Shown here in pieces: positions 1 through 7,844 of a stretch of DNA of 12,942 bases. This stretch comes from Marinilabiliales bacterium. Its GTDB lineage: Bacteria; Bacteroidota; Bacteroidia; Bacteroidales; BM523. The notes beneath the pieces were generated by a model. That model saw nothing but the letters and a program-made list of their open reading frames with translations. It did not search any database and was not told the origin of the DNA. The stretch spans positions 1 to 12,942 of the forward strand of contig PKSZ01000102.1 in assembly GCA_002869425.1 (NCBI GenBank). Reading direction: 5' to 3'. Both the position numbers and the translations under genes were made by a program. Positions within the stretch are counted from its first letter, which is position 1, and every line of letters starts with the position of its first letter.

Positions 1-2
1 TA

Positions 3-2240
3 AATATTGCCGTGGATGGAACGACAATAGGAACCCTTACGGATGAGACTGGACACTATCAGTTGCTTAATATGCCAACCGGTGAAATAACGGTCGTTGC
101 CAGTTTTATCGGGTATAAGTCCAGTTCATTAACAATCACTACTGAAAAGAATACAACCAAAGAGTTGCATTTTGAGTTGGAACCTGATGTGTTAAAACTT
201 GAAGAGGTTGTTGTTACTGCCAATCGAAATGGACAGAGAAAATCAGAAGTACCGGTTATTGTAAATACTATACCTCCTAAGATGATTGAAAATACTCAAT
301 CCGTAACAATTAGCGAGGGATTGAATTTTTGCTCAGGCGTGCGAACCGAGAATAATTGTCAGAACTGTGGATTTACGCAAGTTCGGCTGAATGGTATGGA
401 AGGACCGTATTCACAGGTTTTGATAAATAGCAGACCAATATTTAGTGGTTTGGCTGGAGTATACGGTTTGGAATTGTTTCCTGCCAATATGATAGAAAAA
501 ATTGAAGTCATTCGTGGCGGTGGATCTGCTTTGTATGGTAGTAATGCCATAGCCGGAACCATTAATGTAATCATGAAAGATCCTCGTCGGAATTCTTATA
601 GTGCCTCAGTAAACGGAGGCCTTATGGGTGTTGGTAATGGTTATGAAAGTGCATCAACATATAATTTGAATTTCAATTCATCATTGGTTTCCGATGATAG
701 GAAAAGGGGGCTGGCTTTGTATGGGTTCAATCGTAATCGTCAGCCTTTTGATGCAAATGGAGACAGCTTTTCAGAATTGTCGCAGTTGGCCAATACTACA
801 TTCGGAACCCGTATCTATCAGAGATTCGGTTACAGAGGGCGTTTAACTTTTGATTTTTTTACAATAAAGGAAAACCACAGAGGAGGAAATCGATTTGATT
901 ATCCTGTGCACGAAGCGGATATTGCAGAAGCAGTTGATCACAATATCAATACAGGAGCTGTAACATACGAACACTTTTTCAGAGAGCATGATTTGTTGTC
1001 ATTGTATTTATCAGGTCAGCATATTAAAAGAGAAGCTTATTATGGTGCACAAAAAGCTCTTTCAGATTATGGTAGAACATTGGACTTAACAACCAGTGCT
1101 GGGGCACAGTATAAACTGGTGTTGGGAAATGGTGATTTTACAGGTGGAATTGAATATACAGCAGAACATCTTAAGGATACAAAGATGGGATATCTCGATA
1201 TCCAATATGCTGTGATTAATCAGGATACAACAGGAGAAGTATCTCATACAACCAATTCTGTGGTCGCCAATCAGGAAAGTAGTTCTCTGGGCTTTTATGG
1301 TCAATATAATGTTGCCTGGAAAAAATTTCGTTTTTCAATTGGAGGTCGGTTTGATACGTATCAGATACAGGATGCTGAAAGCCTTCAGGGAAACAGAACG
1401 GGGAATGTATTCAGTCCCCGCTTCAATGTTTTGTATCCCATTTTTAGTTGGATGCAAGCCAGGTTAAGCTATTCACAAGGATATAGAGCGCCTCAGATTT
1501 TTGATGAGGATTTACATATTGAATCATCTGCATCGCGAAAGGTTGTTCATGTTAATGATCCCAATCTTGTAGAGGAAACAAGCAGAAGTTATATGTTTTC
1601 CCTTGATTTGAATAAGCAGTTTAATACTCGTTATGCCGGTTTTCTTATGGAATGTTTTTACACCAGATTGAGTAATCCTTTTGCCAATGAATATGGTATT
1701 CCTGATGAGAATGGCTTGGTTGTTTATACACGTGTGAATGCTGCTGGAGGAGCAGATGTTATGGGTGTTAATACAGAGTTCACATTGGTTGTAAATGATA
1801 AAGTGAAATGGAAATCGGGTTTTACTTATCAGAAAAGCCAGTATGATTCTCCGCAGGAGTTTAACGAGCATTTGTTTTTCAGAACACCTGATTCATATGG
1901 ATTCACAACCTTAAATTATAATGTACTGAAAGAAGCCGATATATCTGTATCTGGAAAGTATACAGGAAGAATGCATGTACCATATTTCGGAAATACATTA
2001 GAGAATCCTTCTGAGGGAATGCTTGTTGAAAGTGACCCGTTTTATGATTTAAGCTTAAAGGCCAGTTATATAATTACCACTGGTGCGGGAAAAGTAAAAT
2101 TGTTTTGTGGTGTAAAAAACATTTTTAATTATTACCAGGATGATTTTGATTCTGGTATAGACAGGGATCCAGGATATGTATATGGTCCGGGAAGTCCACG
2201 AACAATTTATGCTGGAGTAAAAATTGGAAGCCTGGATTGA
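3..2240 (+). CDS. TonB-dependent outer membrane receptor with N-terminal carboxypeptidase-regulatory-like domain (5' partial)
   Basis: The frame is open to the left edge (first whole codon at nt 3), so the signal peptide and start lie outside; the GTG at nt 12 is internal. The first ~60 visible residues form a CarboxypepD_reg-like beta domain (GT.TDETGHY, FIGYKS). A plug domain follows, beginning at EEVVVTANRN and ending near GSALYGSNAIAGTINVI, and then a ~560-residue outer membrane beta-barrel with alternating aromatic strands, ending SPRTIYAGVKIGSLD. The plug carries three cysteines, one at nt 330-332 and a CQNC pair at nt 357-368, in a stretch reading NNCQNCGFTQVRLNGMEG. The family takes up siderophores, haem, cobalamin or other bulky ligands using energy from TonB-ExbBD. 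There is no SusD partner on the downstream side, which argues against a glycan (SusC) role. The substrate cannot be told from this sequence. The family call is very secure. Confidence 0.95.
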   Translation, partial: NIAVDGTTIGTLTDETGHYQLLNMPTGEITVVASFIGYKSSSLTITTEKNTTKELHFELEPDVLKLEEVVVTANRNGQRKSEVPVIVNTIPPKMIENTQSVTISEGLNFCSGVRTENNCQNCGFTQVRLNGMEGPYSQVLINSRPIFSGLAGVYGLELFPANMIEKIEVIRGGGSALYGSNAIAGTINVIMKDPRRNSYSASVNGGLMGVGNGYESASTYNLNFNSSLVSDDRKRGLALYGFNRNRQPFDANGDSFSELSQLANTTFGTRIYQRFGYRGRLTFDFFTIKENHRGGNRFDYPVHEADIAEAVDHNINTGAVTYEHFFREHDLLSLYLSGQHIKREAYYGAQKALSDYGRTLDLTTSAGAQYKLVLGNGDFTGGIEYTAEHLKDTKMGYLDIQYAVINQDTTGEVSHTTNSVVANQESSSLGFYGQYNVAWKKFRFSIGGRFDTYQIQDAESLQGNRTGNVFSPRFNVLYPIFSWMQARLSYSQGYRAPQIFDEDLHIESSASRKVVHVNDPNLVEETSRSYMFSLDLNKQFNTRYAGFLMECFYTRLSNPFANEYGIPDENGLVVYTRVNAAGGADVMGVNTEFTLVVNDKVKWKSGFTYQKSQYDSPQEFNEHLFFRTPDSYGFTTLNYNVLKEADISVSGKYTGRMHVPYFGNTLENPSEGMLVESDPFYDLSLKASYIITTGAGKVKLFCGVKNIFNYYQDDFDSGIDRDPGYVYGPGSPRTIYAGVKIGSLD

Positions 2241-3422
2241 TTAGCTTTTAATTTGCTTTATGATCTGATCTTTGAGCTCAAGAAATTCTTCTTCAGAGAG
2301 TATTTCAATTTCATTGAGGCGCTTTAGTTTTTCAATTTTTACAAGATTGATTTCCAATTCATCCAGTCTTTTTTGAGATTCAGGCAGCATTTTTTCCTGC
2401 AGCTTTCTGTTAAGTTCAGCAAGCTCAGCTTCTTGTTTGTCAAGCTCGTCTTCAAACAGGTCGAGCTTGTTGTTTAATTTGTCACTATAAGCTCTTTCTT
2501 CAACAAGTTTTTGCGACATGTTTTCTTTCACAATGCTCAATTGTTCATTGATATCTGTAAGGGTTTTAATCTTGTTACTAAAGGATTGTTTTTCTTCTTC
2601 AAATGCCTGAAGCTTCTGTTCAAGCTCATTATTTCTAGCCTCTACCTGCTGGAACTTGTTTTCGAATTCAGCAAGCTTGCTTTCTGCTTCAGAATTGTCC
2701 ATTCTTTGAAGTTCAAGTGTCAACGTATCTTTTTCTTCTGAAAGGATTACATTTTGTTCTTTTAATTGTTGAATTTCATTAAGAATATTGGTGTCAATAG
2801 CTGACTTTTCTTCAAGTTCCTTTTCCGTTACAACAATTTTATCTTTCAGTTGCTTAATTTCTAAGTTGAGCAATTCAATTTCGTCAAGTTTTTCCTTGTT
2901 GAATTTCTTTTCTTCATCAATAATGGTTTCTTTTTCTTTGAGCAGATTTTCTGCATTATCTAGTTTTTCTTTATAGTTTTTAGTTTCTTCTGATTTTTTG
3001 TTTTCAATTTGCGTTAGTTGATCCAATGAAGATTTTAACTTTTTAACCTTGGATAATTTGGCAATAAAAAGAATGAGAAAAATTATCATCATGAGGCCAA
3101 CACCACCAGCTGCACCATAAATAGTCAATAGAAATGTTTCTTTCGACTCTTGCTCCTTGATCATTTTTGAGCTATTTTCATTCAGCACGCTAATTTCATC
3201 AGCTTGGTTCTGTATTATAGAATCCATTTCAGAAGCCAGATCAATAATAGGGTTGGTTAATACAATCAACTGTTTTAATTCTTCATAGTTCACAGAATCT
3301 CTAGGCTCTCCAAAAGTAATTTGCAGATATTGCTTTCTTTGTTGTTTCAGAGAATCAAGCTGTGATGCAGCAACTGAAAAATAAGTAAAACCCAGTAGAA
3401 AAATAATAGACAGTTTTCTCAT
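2241..3422 (-). CDS. Exported, membrane-anchored coiled-coil protein with SHOCT-like C-terminus
   Basis: This 393-residue protein is not a named family that I recognise. Residues 1-20 form a signal peptide (MRKLSIIFLLGFTYFSVAAS), followed by a ~75-residue helical, probably periplasmic segment. One membrane segment lies at about 97-121 (LLTIYGAAGGVGLMMIIFLILFIA), followed by basic residues (KLSKVKKLK), so the rest should be cytoplasmic. Residues ~125-350 are Lys/Glu/Leu-rich heptad sequence, strongly predicted as a long coiled coil. The last ~40 residues (KLKRLNEIEILSEEEFLELK) resemble the short C-terminal SHOCT domain, with its Leu-rich helix, turn and EEF helix. The start is the ATG at 3422, set by the signal peptide and by a TAnnTTTG element 14 bp upstream. 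The stop TAA directly abuts the receptor's TGA. A scaffold or envelope-organising role is inference. The low-complexity composition makes database matches in this region unreliable. Confidence 0.85.
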   Translation of the reverse strand: MRKLSIIFLLGFTYFSVAASQLDSLKQQRKQYLQITFGEPRDSVNYEELKQLIVLTNPIIDLASEMDSIIQNQADEISVLNENSSKMIKEQESKETFLLTIYGAAGGVGLMMIIFLILFIAKLSKVKKLKSSLDQLTQIENKKSEETKNYKEKLDNAENLLKEKETIIDEEKKFNKEKLDEIELLNLEIKQLKDKIVVTEKELEEKSAIDTNILNEIQQLKEQNVILSEEKDTLTLELQRMDNSEAESKLAEFENKFQQVEARNNELEQKLQAFEEEKQSFSNKIKTLTDINEQLSIVKENMSQKLVEERAYSDKLNNKLDLFEDELDKQEAELAELNRKLQEKMLPESQKRLDELEINLVKIEKLKRLNEIEILSEEEFLELKDQIIKQIKS

Positions 3423-3435
3423 GATATTTTTTTTA

Positions 3436-3463
3436 CAAATATAGTAAAGTTTATACCAACAAA
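3436..3463 (-). promoter_or_regulatory. Bacteroidota-type promoter for the coiled-coil gene
   Basis: On the minus strand, TATATTTG (3443-3436) matches the -7 consensus TAnnTTTG exactly. A TTTG (3463-3460) lies 16 bases upstream; this is slightly short of the usual ~17-23 spacing for the -33 element. The element ends 13 bases before the ATG at 3422, so the 5' leader would be very short. Confidence 0.5.
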
Positions 3464-3544
3464 CATTTGACGGATGAAATAAAAATGTACATTATCTGAC
3501 TGAATTACTTGATGGTAAGAAGTCTTCTGTCTTTGTATTTTTTG

Positions 3545-3552
3545 TATTTTTG
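3545..3552 (+). promoter_or_regulatory. Bacteroidota-type -7 element upstream of cphB
   Basis: TATTTTTG matches TAnnTTTG exactly and ends 43 bases before the ATG at 3596. I see no convincing -33 TTTG at the normal distance, so the call rests on the -7 box and its location in the divergent intergenic region. It lies inside the upstream extension of the open frame, which favours the downstream ATG as the true start. Confidence 0.4.
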
Positions 3553-3595
3553 CATCCTTTTCGAAAGTAGATTCAAAATAGACCTCGAAAGTTGT

Positions 3596-4411
3596 ATGCG
3601 TAAAAGAAGTCATCTTATATTAATTGGGGGAGCTGAAGATAAGACAGGAAGCAAGCTTATTTTGAAAAAAATTGTACGTACAGTACGACCCAAAAATATT
3701 GCATTGATTCCAACTGCAACAGGATACCCAAGGGATATGTATGAAGGGTATTACGATGCATTCAGGAGTCTTGGTGTCGAAGATGTATTGATGATGGATA
3801 TACGTTACAGAGATGAGGTTGACAGGGAAGAGCATTTTCGTACCTTGGATCGTTCAGATATGATTTTTATTGGTGGTGGCGATCAGGTGAAGCTTCTCGA
3901 TATTTTTGCACATAGCAGATTGCTTGGGGAAATTAAACGTAGATTCTTTTCGGGTACACTTCCTGTTGCAGGTACCAGTGCAGGTGCAGCGGCAGCTTGT
4001 TCTCCTATGATTTATGATGGAGATTATCGGGGTTTTGAAAGGGGAGAAGTGAAAGGAACCGAAGGTTTGGGTTTTATCGAAGGCGTTGCAATTGATACAC
4101 ATTTTCTTCAGCGTGAAAGAATTCCCAGGTTGACGCAGTTTGTTTTGAAAGAAAAAATTTCGAAAGCTATTGGAATTGATGAAGATACAGCAATATTTAT
4201 AGGTTCCGATTTACGGGCTAAAGTAGTAGGATCGAATATGGTAACAGTGCTAAATACAGATAAGGTAAATTATTCAGATTTAAACAGTATCAATGATCGT
4301 GCCTTATTAACGGTTAATAATATGAGAGTGGGGTTTTTATCTCCTGGAAATACTTTTAGCATAAAGCGATGGTCTGTTCTTAAGCCCTGGGCTGCTGTTA
4401 AGAAAAATTAA
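3596..4411 (+). CDS. cphB: Cyanophycinase (peptidase family S51)
   Basis: This 271-residue cytoplasmic serine exopeptidase belongs to the family that cuts cyanophycin, a poly-Asp backbone with Arg side chains, into beta-Asp-Arg dipeptides. Visible family marks are the N-terminal HLILIGGAEDK, IFIGGGDQVKL in the core, the nucleophile elbow GTSAGAAAA with the predicted catalytic Ser128, the AIDTHFLQRERIPRL segment with His169 and Gln172-Arg173-Glu174, and AIGIDEDTA. The length is normal for the family. The frame is open upstream to an ATG at 3509, but that extension (MMVRSLLSLYFLYF...) is not family sequence and contains a promoter-like box, so the ATG at 3596 is chosen. It leads a cluster with the CphA-like ligase (75 bp downstream) and IadA, which strongly supports a role in turnover of an Asp-based polymer. 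No signal peptide is seen from the 3596 start, so it should act inside the cell, unlike secreted CphE enzymes. Confidence 0.92.
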   Translation: MRKRSHLILIGGAEDKTGSKLILKKIVRTVRPKNIALIPTATGYPRDMYEGYYDAFRSLGVEDVLMMDIRYRDEVDREEHFRTLDRSDMIFIGGGDQVKLLDIFAHSRLLGEIKRRFFSGTLPVAGTSAGAAAACSPMIYDGDYRGFERGEVKGTEGLGFIEGVAIDTHFLQRERIPRLTQFVLKEKISKAIGIDEDTAIFIGSDLRAKVVGSNMVTVLNTDKVNYSDLNSINDRALLTVNNMRVGFLSPGNTFSIKRWSVLKPWAAVKKN

Positions 4412-4486
4412 GATAATATTTAATATAAGTAATTATACTCTTTTGAAACAAATTTTATAATTTTATAGAAACTAAATCATTTTCCC

Positions 4487-6652
4487 ATGAAACAAAATGT
4501 ACAGAATGAGCAAATACCAGATTTTTACACTCATAAGTTTTATTCTTATTCAGGACCGAATTATTACATAGACCGTCAGGCTATGGTTTTTAATCTTACA
4601 TTGGATGATAAAGGGCCGTCAGCAGAATTTTATAAGGATAAGGTAGTAGAGAAATTTCCTGAACTTGAAGAAAACTACCCTGAGCATGTTATTGATGTGT
4701 TTGCCGGAGTGTTAGGACTTGTTTTTAAAATGGATATGGATCTGTTTGTAAGACGGGTAAATGTTAGTACGGATGGTGATGACTATGTAGTTGCTGTTGA
4801 GCATTTGGATGATAGGGTTGCCAAGGCTGCTATAGCTCTTGTTTGTGAATGGTTCAGGGCCATGTCTGATGAAGATGAAAGTTATGATTTTGATGAAAAT
4901 TTCCTTGAGCTGCAGGCAATGTTTGATAAAACAATACTTGGTGGACCAACCATTTATTCACTGATCGAGGGGGCCATTAAACGAAAGATTAATGTTCACT
5001 TTTTGTATGAAGAAAATCAGTTTCAATGGGGATACGGAAAAAAACAGGTTAGAGGAAGATCTACAATCTTCCATATTGATGGGATAAAGGATACTGAGTT
5101 CACTACGTATAAAGATATGTGTGGTGAATTTTTGGAGATGTGTGGTTTCCCAACACCAAAAGGAACCAATACATTTGAGGAAGAGGAAGCAGTTGAAGTC
5201 GCGAATGAACTTGGATTTCCTGTTGTAGTGAAGCCTGTGTCCGGTCACAAAGGTCAGGGTGTAACAACAGGTATTGAATCTGAAGAAGAGGTGCGTAAAG
5301 CATATCAGAATATTATTAAAGCAGCCGAAGAAGAAGGTGCCGGTTTTGATGGAGCTTTGGTGCAGCAGCAAATTTATGGTTACGATCATAGAATTCTTGC
5401 TGTTGGAGGAAAATGTGTGGCTGTACTGAAGAGAGTTCCTGCTTTTGTTAAGGGAGACGGACGAAGTACTATTGAAGAACTTATTAAAAAAGATAATGAA
5501 CTGGAGATACGTCTGGATAATGCACGATCACCTTTATGTAAGATAAAGATTGATGAGGATATGCATGATTTCCTTCGTTTGCAGAATAAAGATATCAAGT
5601 ATATACCGGAAGAAGATGAAGAGGTTGTTCTTAGGCGTGTAGCCAATATTTCTGCAGGAGGTGTGTCTATAAATGTTACAAATGAAATCCATCAAAAGAA
5701 TATTGAGATGGTTGAGAATATAGCTAAATTTCTAAATGTAACAGTTTTAGGTATCGATGTGCTGGCAGCGGATATTGCAAAACCTTGGACTGAAGGAAAT
5801 TTTGGTATTATTGAAATTAATGCATGGCCTGGTGTTTTCATGCATCTGGCACCCGCTTTTGGTGGATCAATTGATGTTCCGGGCCATATTATGGAGCACT
5901 TGTTTGGTAAAATTGAAGGTTATGATCGGATACCGATCATAGCCGGTAATAAAATATCAGACAAATTGGTTGATATGATTTATAATAAATTGAAAGAATA
6001 CAAGCAGCGCGTTGAGTTTGGGGCATTGACACCAAGTGGGGTGCACTTTAACGGAAAGTTCTTCAATAAGCATGAACATCACGATACCAACTGTCAGATT
6101 CTTTTAAGAAATCCAAAGCTGGATATTGCTGTAATGAATCATGTGTCTGACGATATTCATGATTATGGAATCTGGCACCAGGGAATGGATATTGCCATTT
6201 TGGATGATGCAAACTATGCAGAGGCAATTCTGGAAAGAGACTTATTGCCAGGTGGTATTCTCGTTGAGGTAAAAAAGGTTGAGATAGAGAAAGATCAAAA
6301 TGAGGGACAAGAAGCAGAGTCAGTTCAGGAAGAGAAAAAGGTTGAAGATGTAGCTGTTGAAAATGAAGCATTTTCTCAAATGATTGCAGAATTGAAGAGT
6401 GAAATTAATCAATTGAAAAAGCAACTTGAAAAAGTTCCGGAAGAAACGCCAGAGTATAGAACAGAGCTTGTTGTGTCAAGAGATGGCGTTGAGCTGCAAC
6501 GTATTGCTTTGAAGGAAGGTGATGATAAGAATTATAAGATTTATAATGCAATCAAGCCATTCCTTAAAGAAGTGTTATTCAAGTATGATTATTATTCTTC
6601 ACTGGAAGATAAGGCAGAGAATCTGAATGTGGGTAAACGTTATGTAAATTAA
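4487..6652 (+). CDS. Cyanophycin-synthetase-like ATP-grasp ligase with degenerate Mur domain and new C-terminal module
   Basis: This is a 721-residue protein; CphA1 enzymes are typically about 870-900. The N domain (about 1-165) includes the family's GPNYY motif, but the HxxEH found in many CphA1s appears here as H67-V-I-D-V71. The ATP-grasp domain (about 200-475) looks intact: K249 in KPVSGHKGQGV, DHRILAVGGK, KRVPAFVKGDG and the metal-binding E443-I-N445 in EINAWPG. In CphA this domain extends the Asp backbone. Residues 482-595 align with the start of the Mur-ligase-like domain that adds Arg, but the P-loop GTNGKTTT is replaced by GNKISDKL and the ARGG motif by NHVSDDI, and the domain stops early. 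An acidic linker, a short coiled coil (about 628-653) and an unrecognised module of ~67 residues follow. One active site is expected, as in CphA2. The true substrate is unknown. The downstream iadA starts 4 bases after the stop. Confidence 0.88.
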   Translation: MKQNVQNEQIPDFYTHKFYSYSGPNYYIDRQAMVFNLTLDDKGPSAEFYKDKVVEKFPELEENYPEHVIDVFAGVLGLVFKMDMDLFVRRVNVSTDGDDYVVAVEHLDDRVAKAAIALVCEWFRAMSDEDESYDFDENFLELQAMFDKTILGGPTIYSLIEGAIKRKINVHFLYEENQFQWGYGKKQVRGRSTIFHIDGIKDTEFTTYKDMCGEFLEMCGFPTPKGTNTFEEEEAVEVANELGFPVVVKPVSGHKGQGVTTGIESEEEVRKAYQNIIKAAEEEGAGFDGALVQQQIYGYDHRILAVGGKCVAVLKRVPAFVKGDGRSTIEELIKKDNELEIRLDNARSPLCKIKIDEDMHDFLRLQNKDIKYIPEEDEEVVLRRVANISAGGVSINVTNEIHQKNIEMVENIAKFLNVTVLGIDVLAADIAKPWTEGNFGIIEINAWPGVFMHLAPAFGGSIDVPGHIMEHLFGKIEGYDRIPIIAGNKISDKLVDMIYNKLKEYKQRVEFGALTPSGVHFNGKFFNKHEHHDTNCQILLRNPKLDIAVMNHVSDDIHDYGIWHQGMDIAILDDANYAEAILERDLLPGGILVEVKKVEIEKDQNEGQEAESVQEEKKVEDVAVENEAFSQMIAELKSEINQLKKQLEKVPEETPEYRTELVVSRDGVELQRIALKEGDDKNYKIYNAIKPFLKEVLFKYDYYSSLEDKAENLNVGKRYVN

Positions 6653-6656
6653 AAGA

Positions 6657-7823
6657 ATGGCTATGTTAACATTATTTAAAAATTGTGAGGTTTATACACC
6701 TGATTTCATAGGGGTTAAAGATGTATTGGTTGGTGGAGGTAAGGTTTTGTCTATCAAAGATGAGATCAAAAAGCCGAGCAGTCTGGATGTGGAAGTTATT
6801 TCTGCAGACGGTTTAAAAATGATTCCCGGTTTGGTTGATGCCCATGTGCATATTTCCGGTGCTGGTGGCGAAGGTGGTCCTTCTACGAGAACTCCTGAAT
6901 TGCAATTGTCAATGCTTTTGGAGGCTGGCGTGACCACGGTTATTGGTTGTCTAGGAACAGATGGTATGACCCGTGATGTTCGTGAGGTACTTATGAAAGC
7001 AAAGTCATTGCGTGCTGAAGGTGTTTCTGCATGGATGTATACAGGTTCATACCAGGTGCCAACTCCAACAATACTAGGTGATGTGGGAAAAGATGTAGCC
7101 ATGATTGATGAGATTATTGGTGTGGGAGAAATTGCCATATCCGATCATCGTTCGTCAACACCTTCAACTGCAGAGTTAATACGTATTGCTGAACATGCAA
7201 GAGTTGGTGGAATGCTGGGAGGAAAAGCAGGAATTGTTAATCTACACATGGGGGATGCTCAAAAACCATTTCAACCCATTATTGATGCCGTAGAGAATAG
7301 TGAATTGAATTACAAGCAGTTCCTCCCAACGCACTGTAATAGAAATGATTATATTTTTGAAGATGCAAAAGAATATGGAAAGAAAGGCTTTGTTGATCTT
7401 ACAGCCAGCTCGTATCCATATTTTCCTGAATATGAAATTAAGCCTTCAAAAGCAATTGGCGAACTTATGAAAGCAGGTGTGCCTTTGGAACACATTACCA
7501 TGACATCAGATGCTTGTGGTTCTCTTCCCGATTTTGATGAAAACGGGAAACTGGTAAAACTGGAAATGGGTTTGCCAAAGTCTGTTTTTGATGAGATAAT
7601 GGATGCTGTTCGTGATGAAGGTTTAGAGTTGGAGAAGGCACTGAAAGTAGCAACAAGCAACATTGCAGATGCCCTTAAACTTCCTAAAGGTCGTGTAGCA
7701 GAAGGTATGGATGCTGACCTCGTTTTGTTGGATAGTGAGCATAGAATCTATCATATGATGGCAATGGGTAATTTTATGGTTAAGGATGCAAAATTGCTGA
7801 AAAAAGGAGCCTACGAAAGATAA
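6657..7823 (+). CDS. iadA: Isoaspartyl dipeptidase (amidohydrolase superfamily)
   Basis: This 388-residue cytoplasmic metallohydrolase cleaves beta-aspartyl dipeptides. Next to cyanophycinase, it would convert beta-Asp-Arg (or a similar product) to free amino acids. The TIM-barrel metal ligands are visible: H63-V-H65 in GLVDAHVHISGAGGEGG, H197 in NLHMGD, H226 in PTHCNRN and D285 in TSDACGS. The substrate-pocket motifs TGSYQVP and AISDHRSS are also present. The match to E. coli IadA runs end to end. At the bridging ligand, where E. coli has a carboxylated Lys (VKCAISDHRS), this protein reads GEIAISDHRS, so Glu158 probably takes the Lys place, as Glu does in the related NagA deacetylases. The ATG lies 4 bases after the ligase stop, which indicates tight co-expression. 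A second ATG two codons in (6663) is an equally possible start. Confidence 0.92.
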   Translation: MAMLTLFKNCEVYTPDFIGVKDVLVGGGKVLSIKDEIKKPSSLDVEVISADGLKMIPGLVDAHVHISGAGGEGGPSTRTPELQLSMLLEAGVTTVIGCLGTDGMTRDVREVLMKAKSLRAEGVSAWMYTGSYQVPTPTILGDVGKDVAMIDEIIGVGEIAISDHRSSTPSTAELIRIAEHARVGGMLGGKAGIVNLHMGDAQKPFQPIIDAVENSELNYKQFLPTHCNRNDYIFEDAKEYGKKGFVDLTASSYPYFPEYEIKPSKAIGELMKAGVPLEHITMTSDACGSLPDFDENGKLVKLEMGLPKSVFDEIMDAVRDEGLELEKALKVATSNIADALKLPKGRVAEGMDADLVLLDSEHRIYHMMAMGNFMVKDAKLLKKGAYER

Positions 7824-7844
7824 TTAATTCTTTGAATTATATGT

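Noticed and set aside
2511..2976. Plus-strand Ser/Phe/Leu-rich open frames inside the coiled-coil gene
   Set aside because: They are antisense shadows of the Lys/Glu-rich coiled coil, with no upstream signals of their own.
3509..3595. N-terminal extension of the cyanophycinase from the upstream ATG at 3509 (a hydrophobic leader that could look like a signal peptide)
   Set aside because: The extension is not family sequence, contains a TAnnTTTG promoter box, and the ATG at 3596 leads straight into the normal cyanophycinase start.
4412..4486. Possible separate promoter between cphB and the ligase
   Set aside because: The spacer is AT-rich, but I find no TAnnTTTG box with correct spacing and no terminator hairpin, so a shared transcript is the simpler reading.
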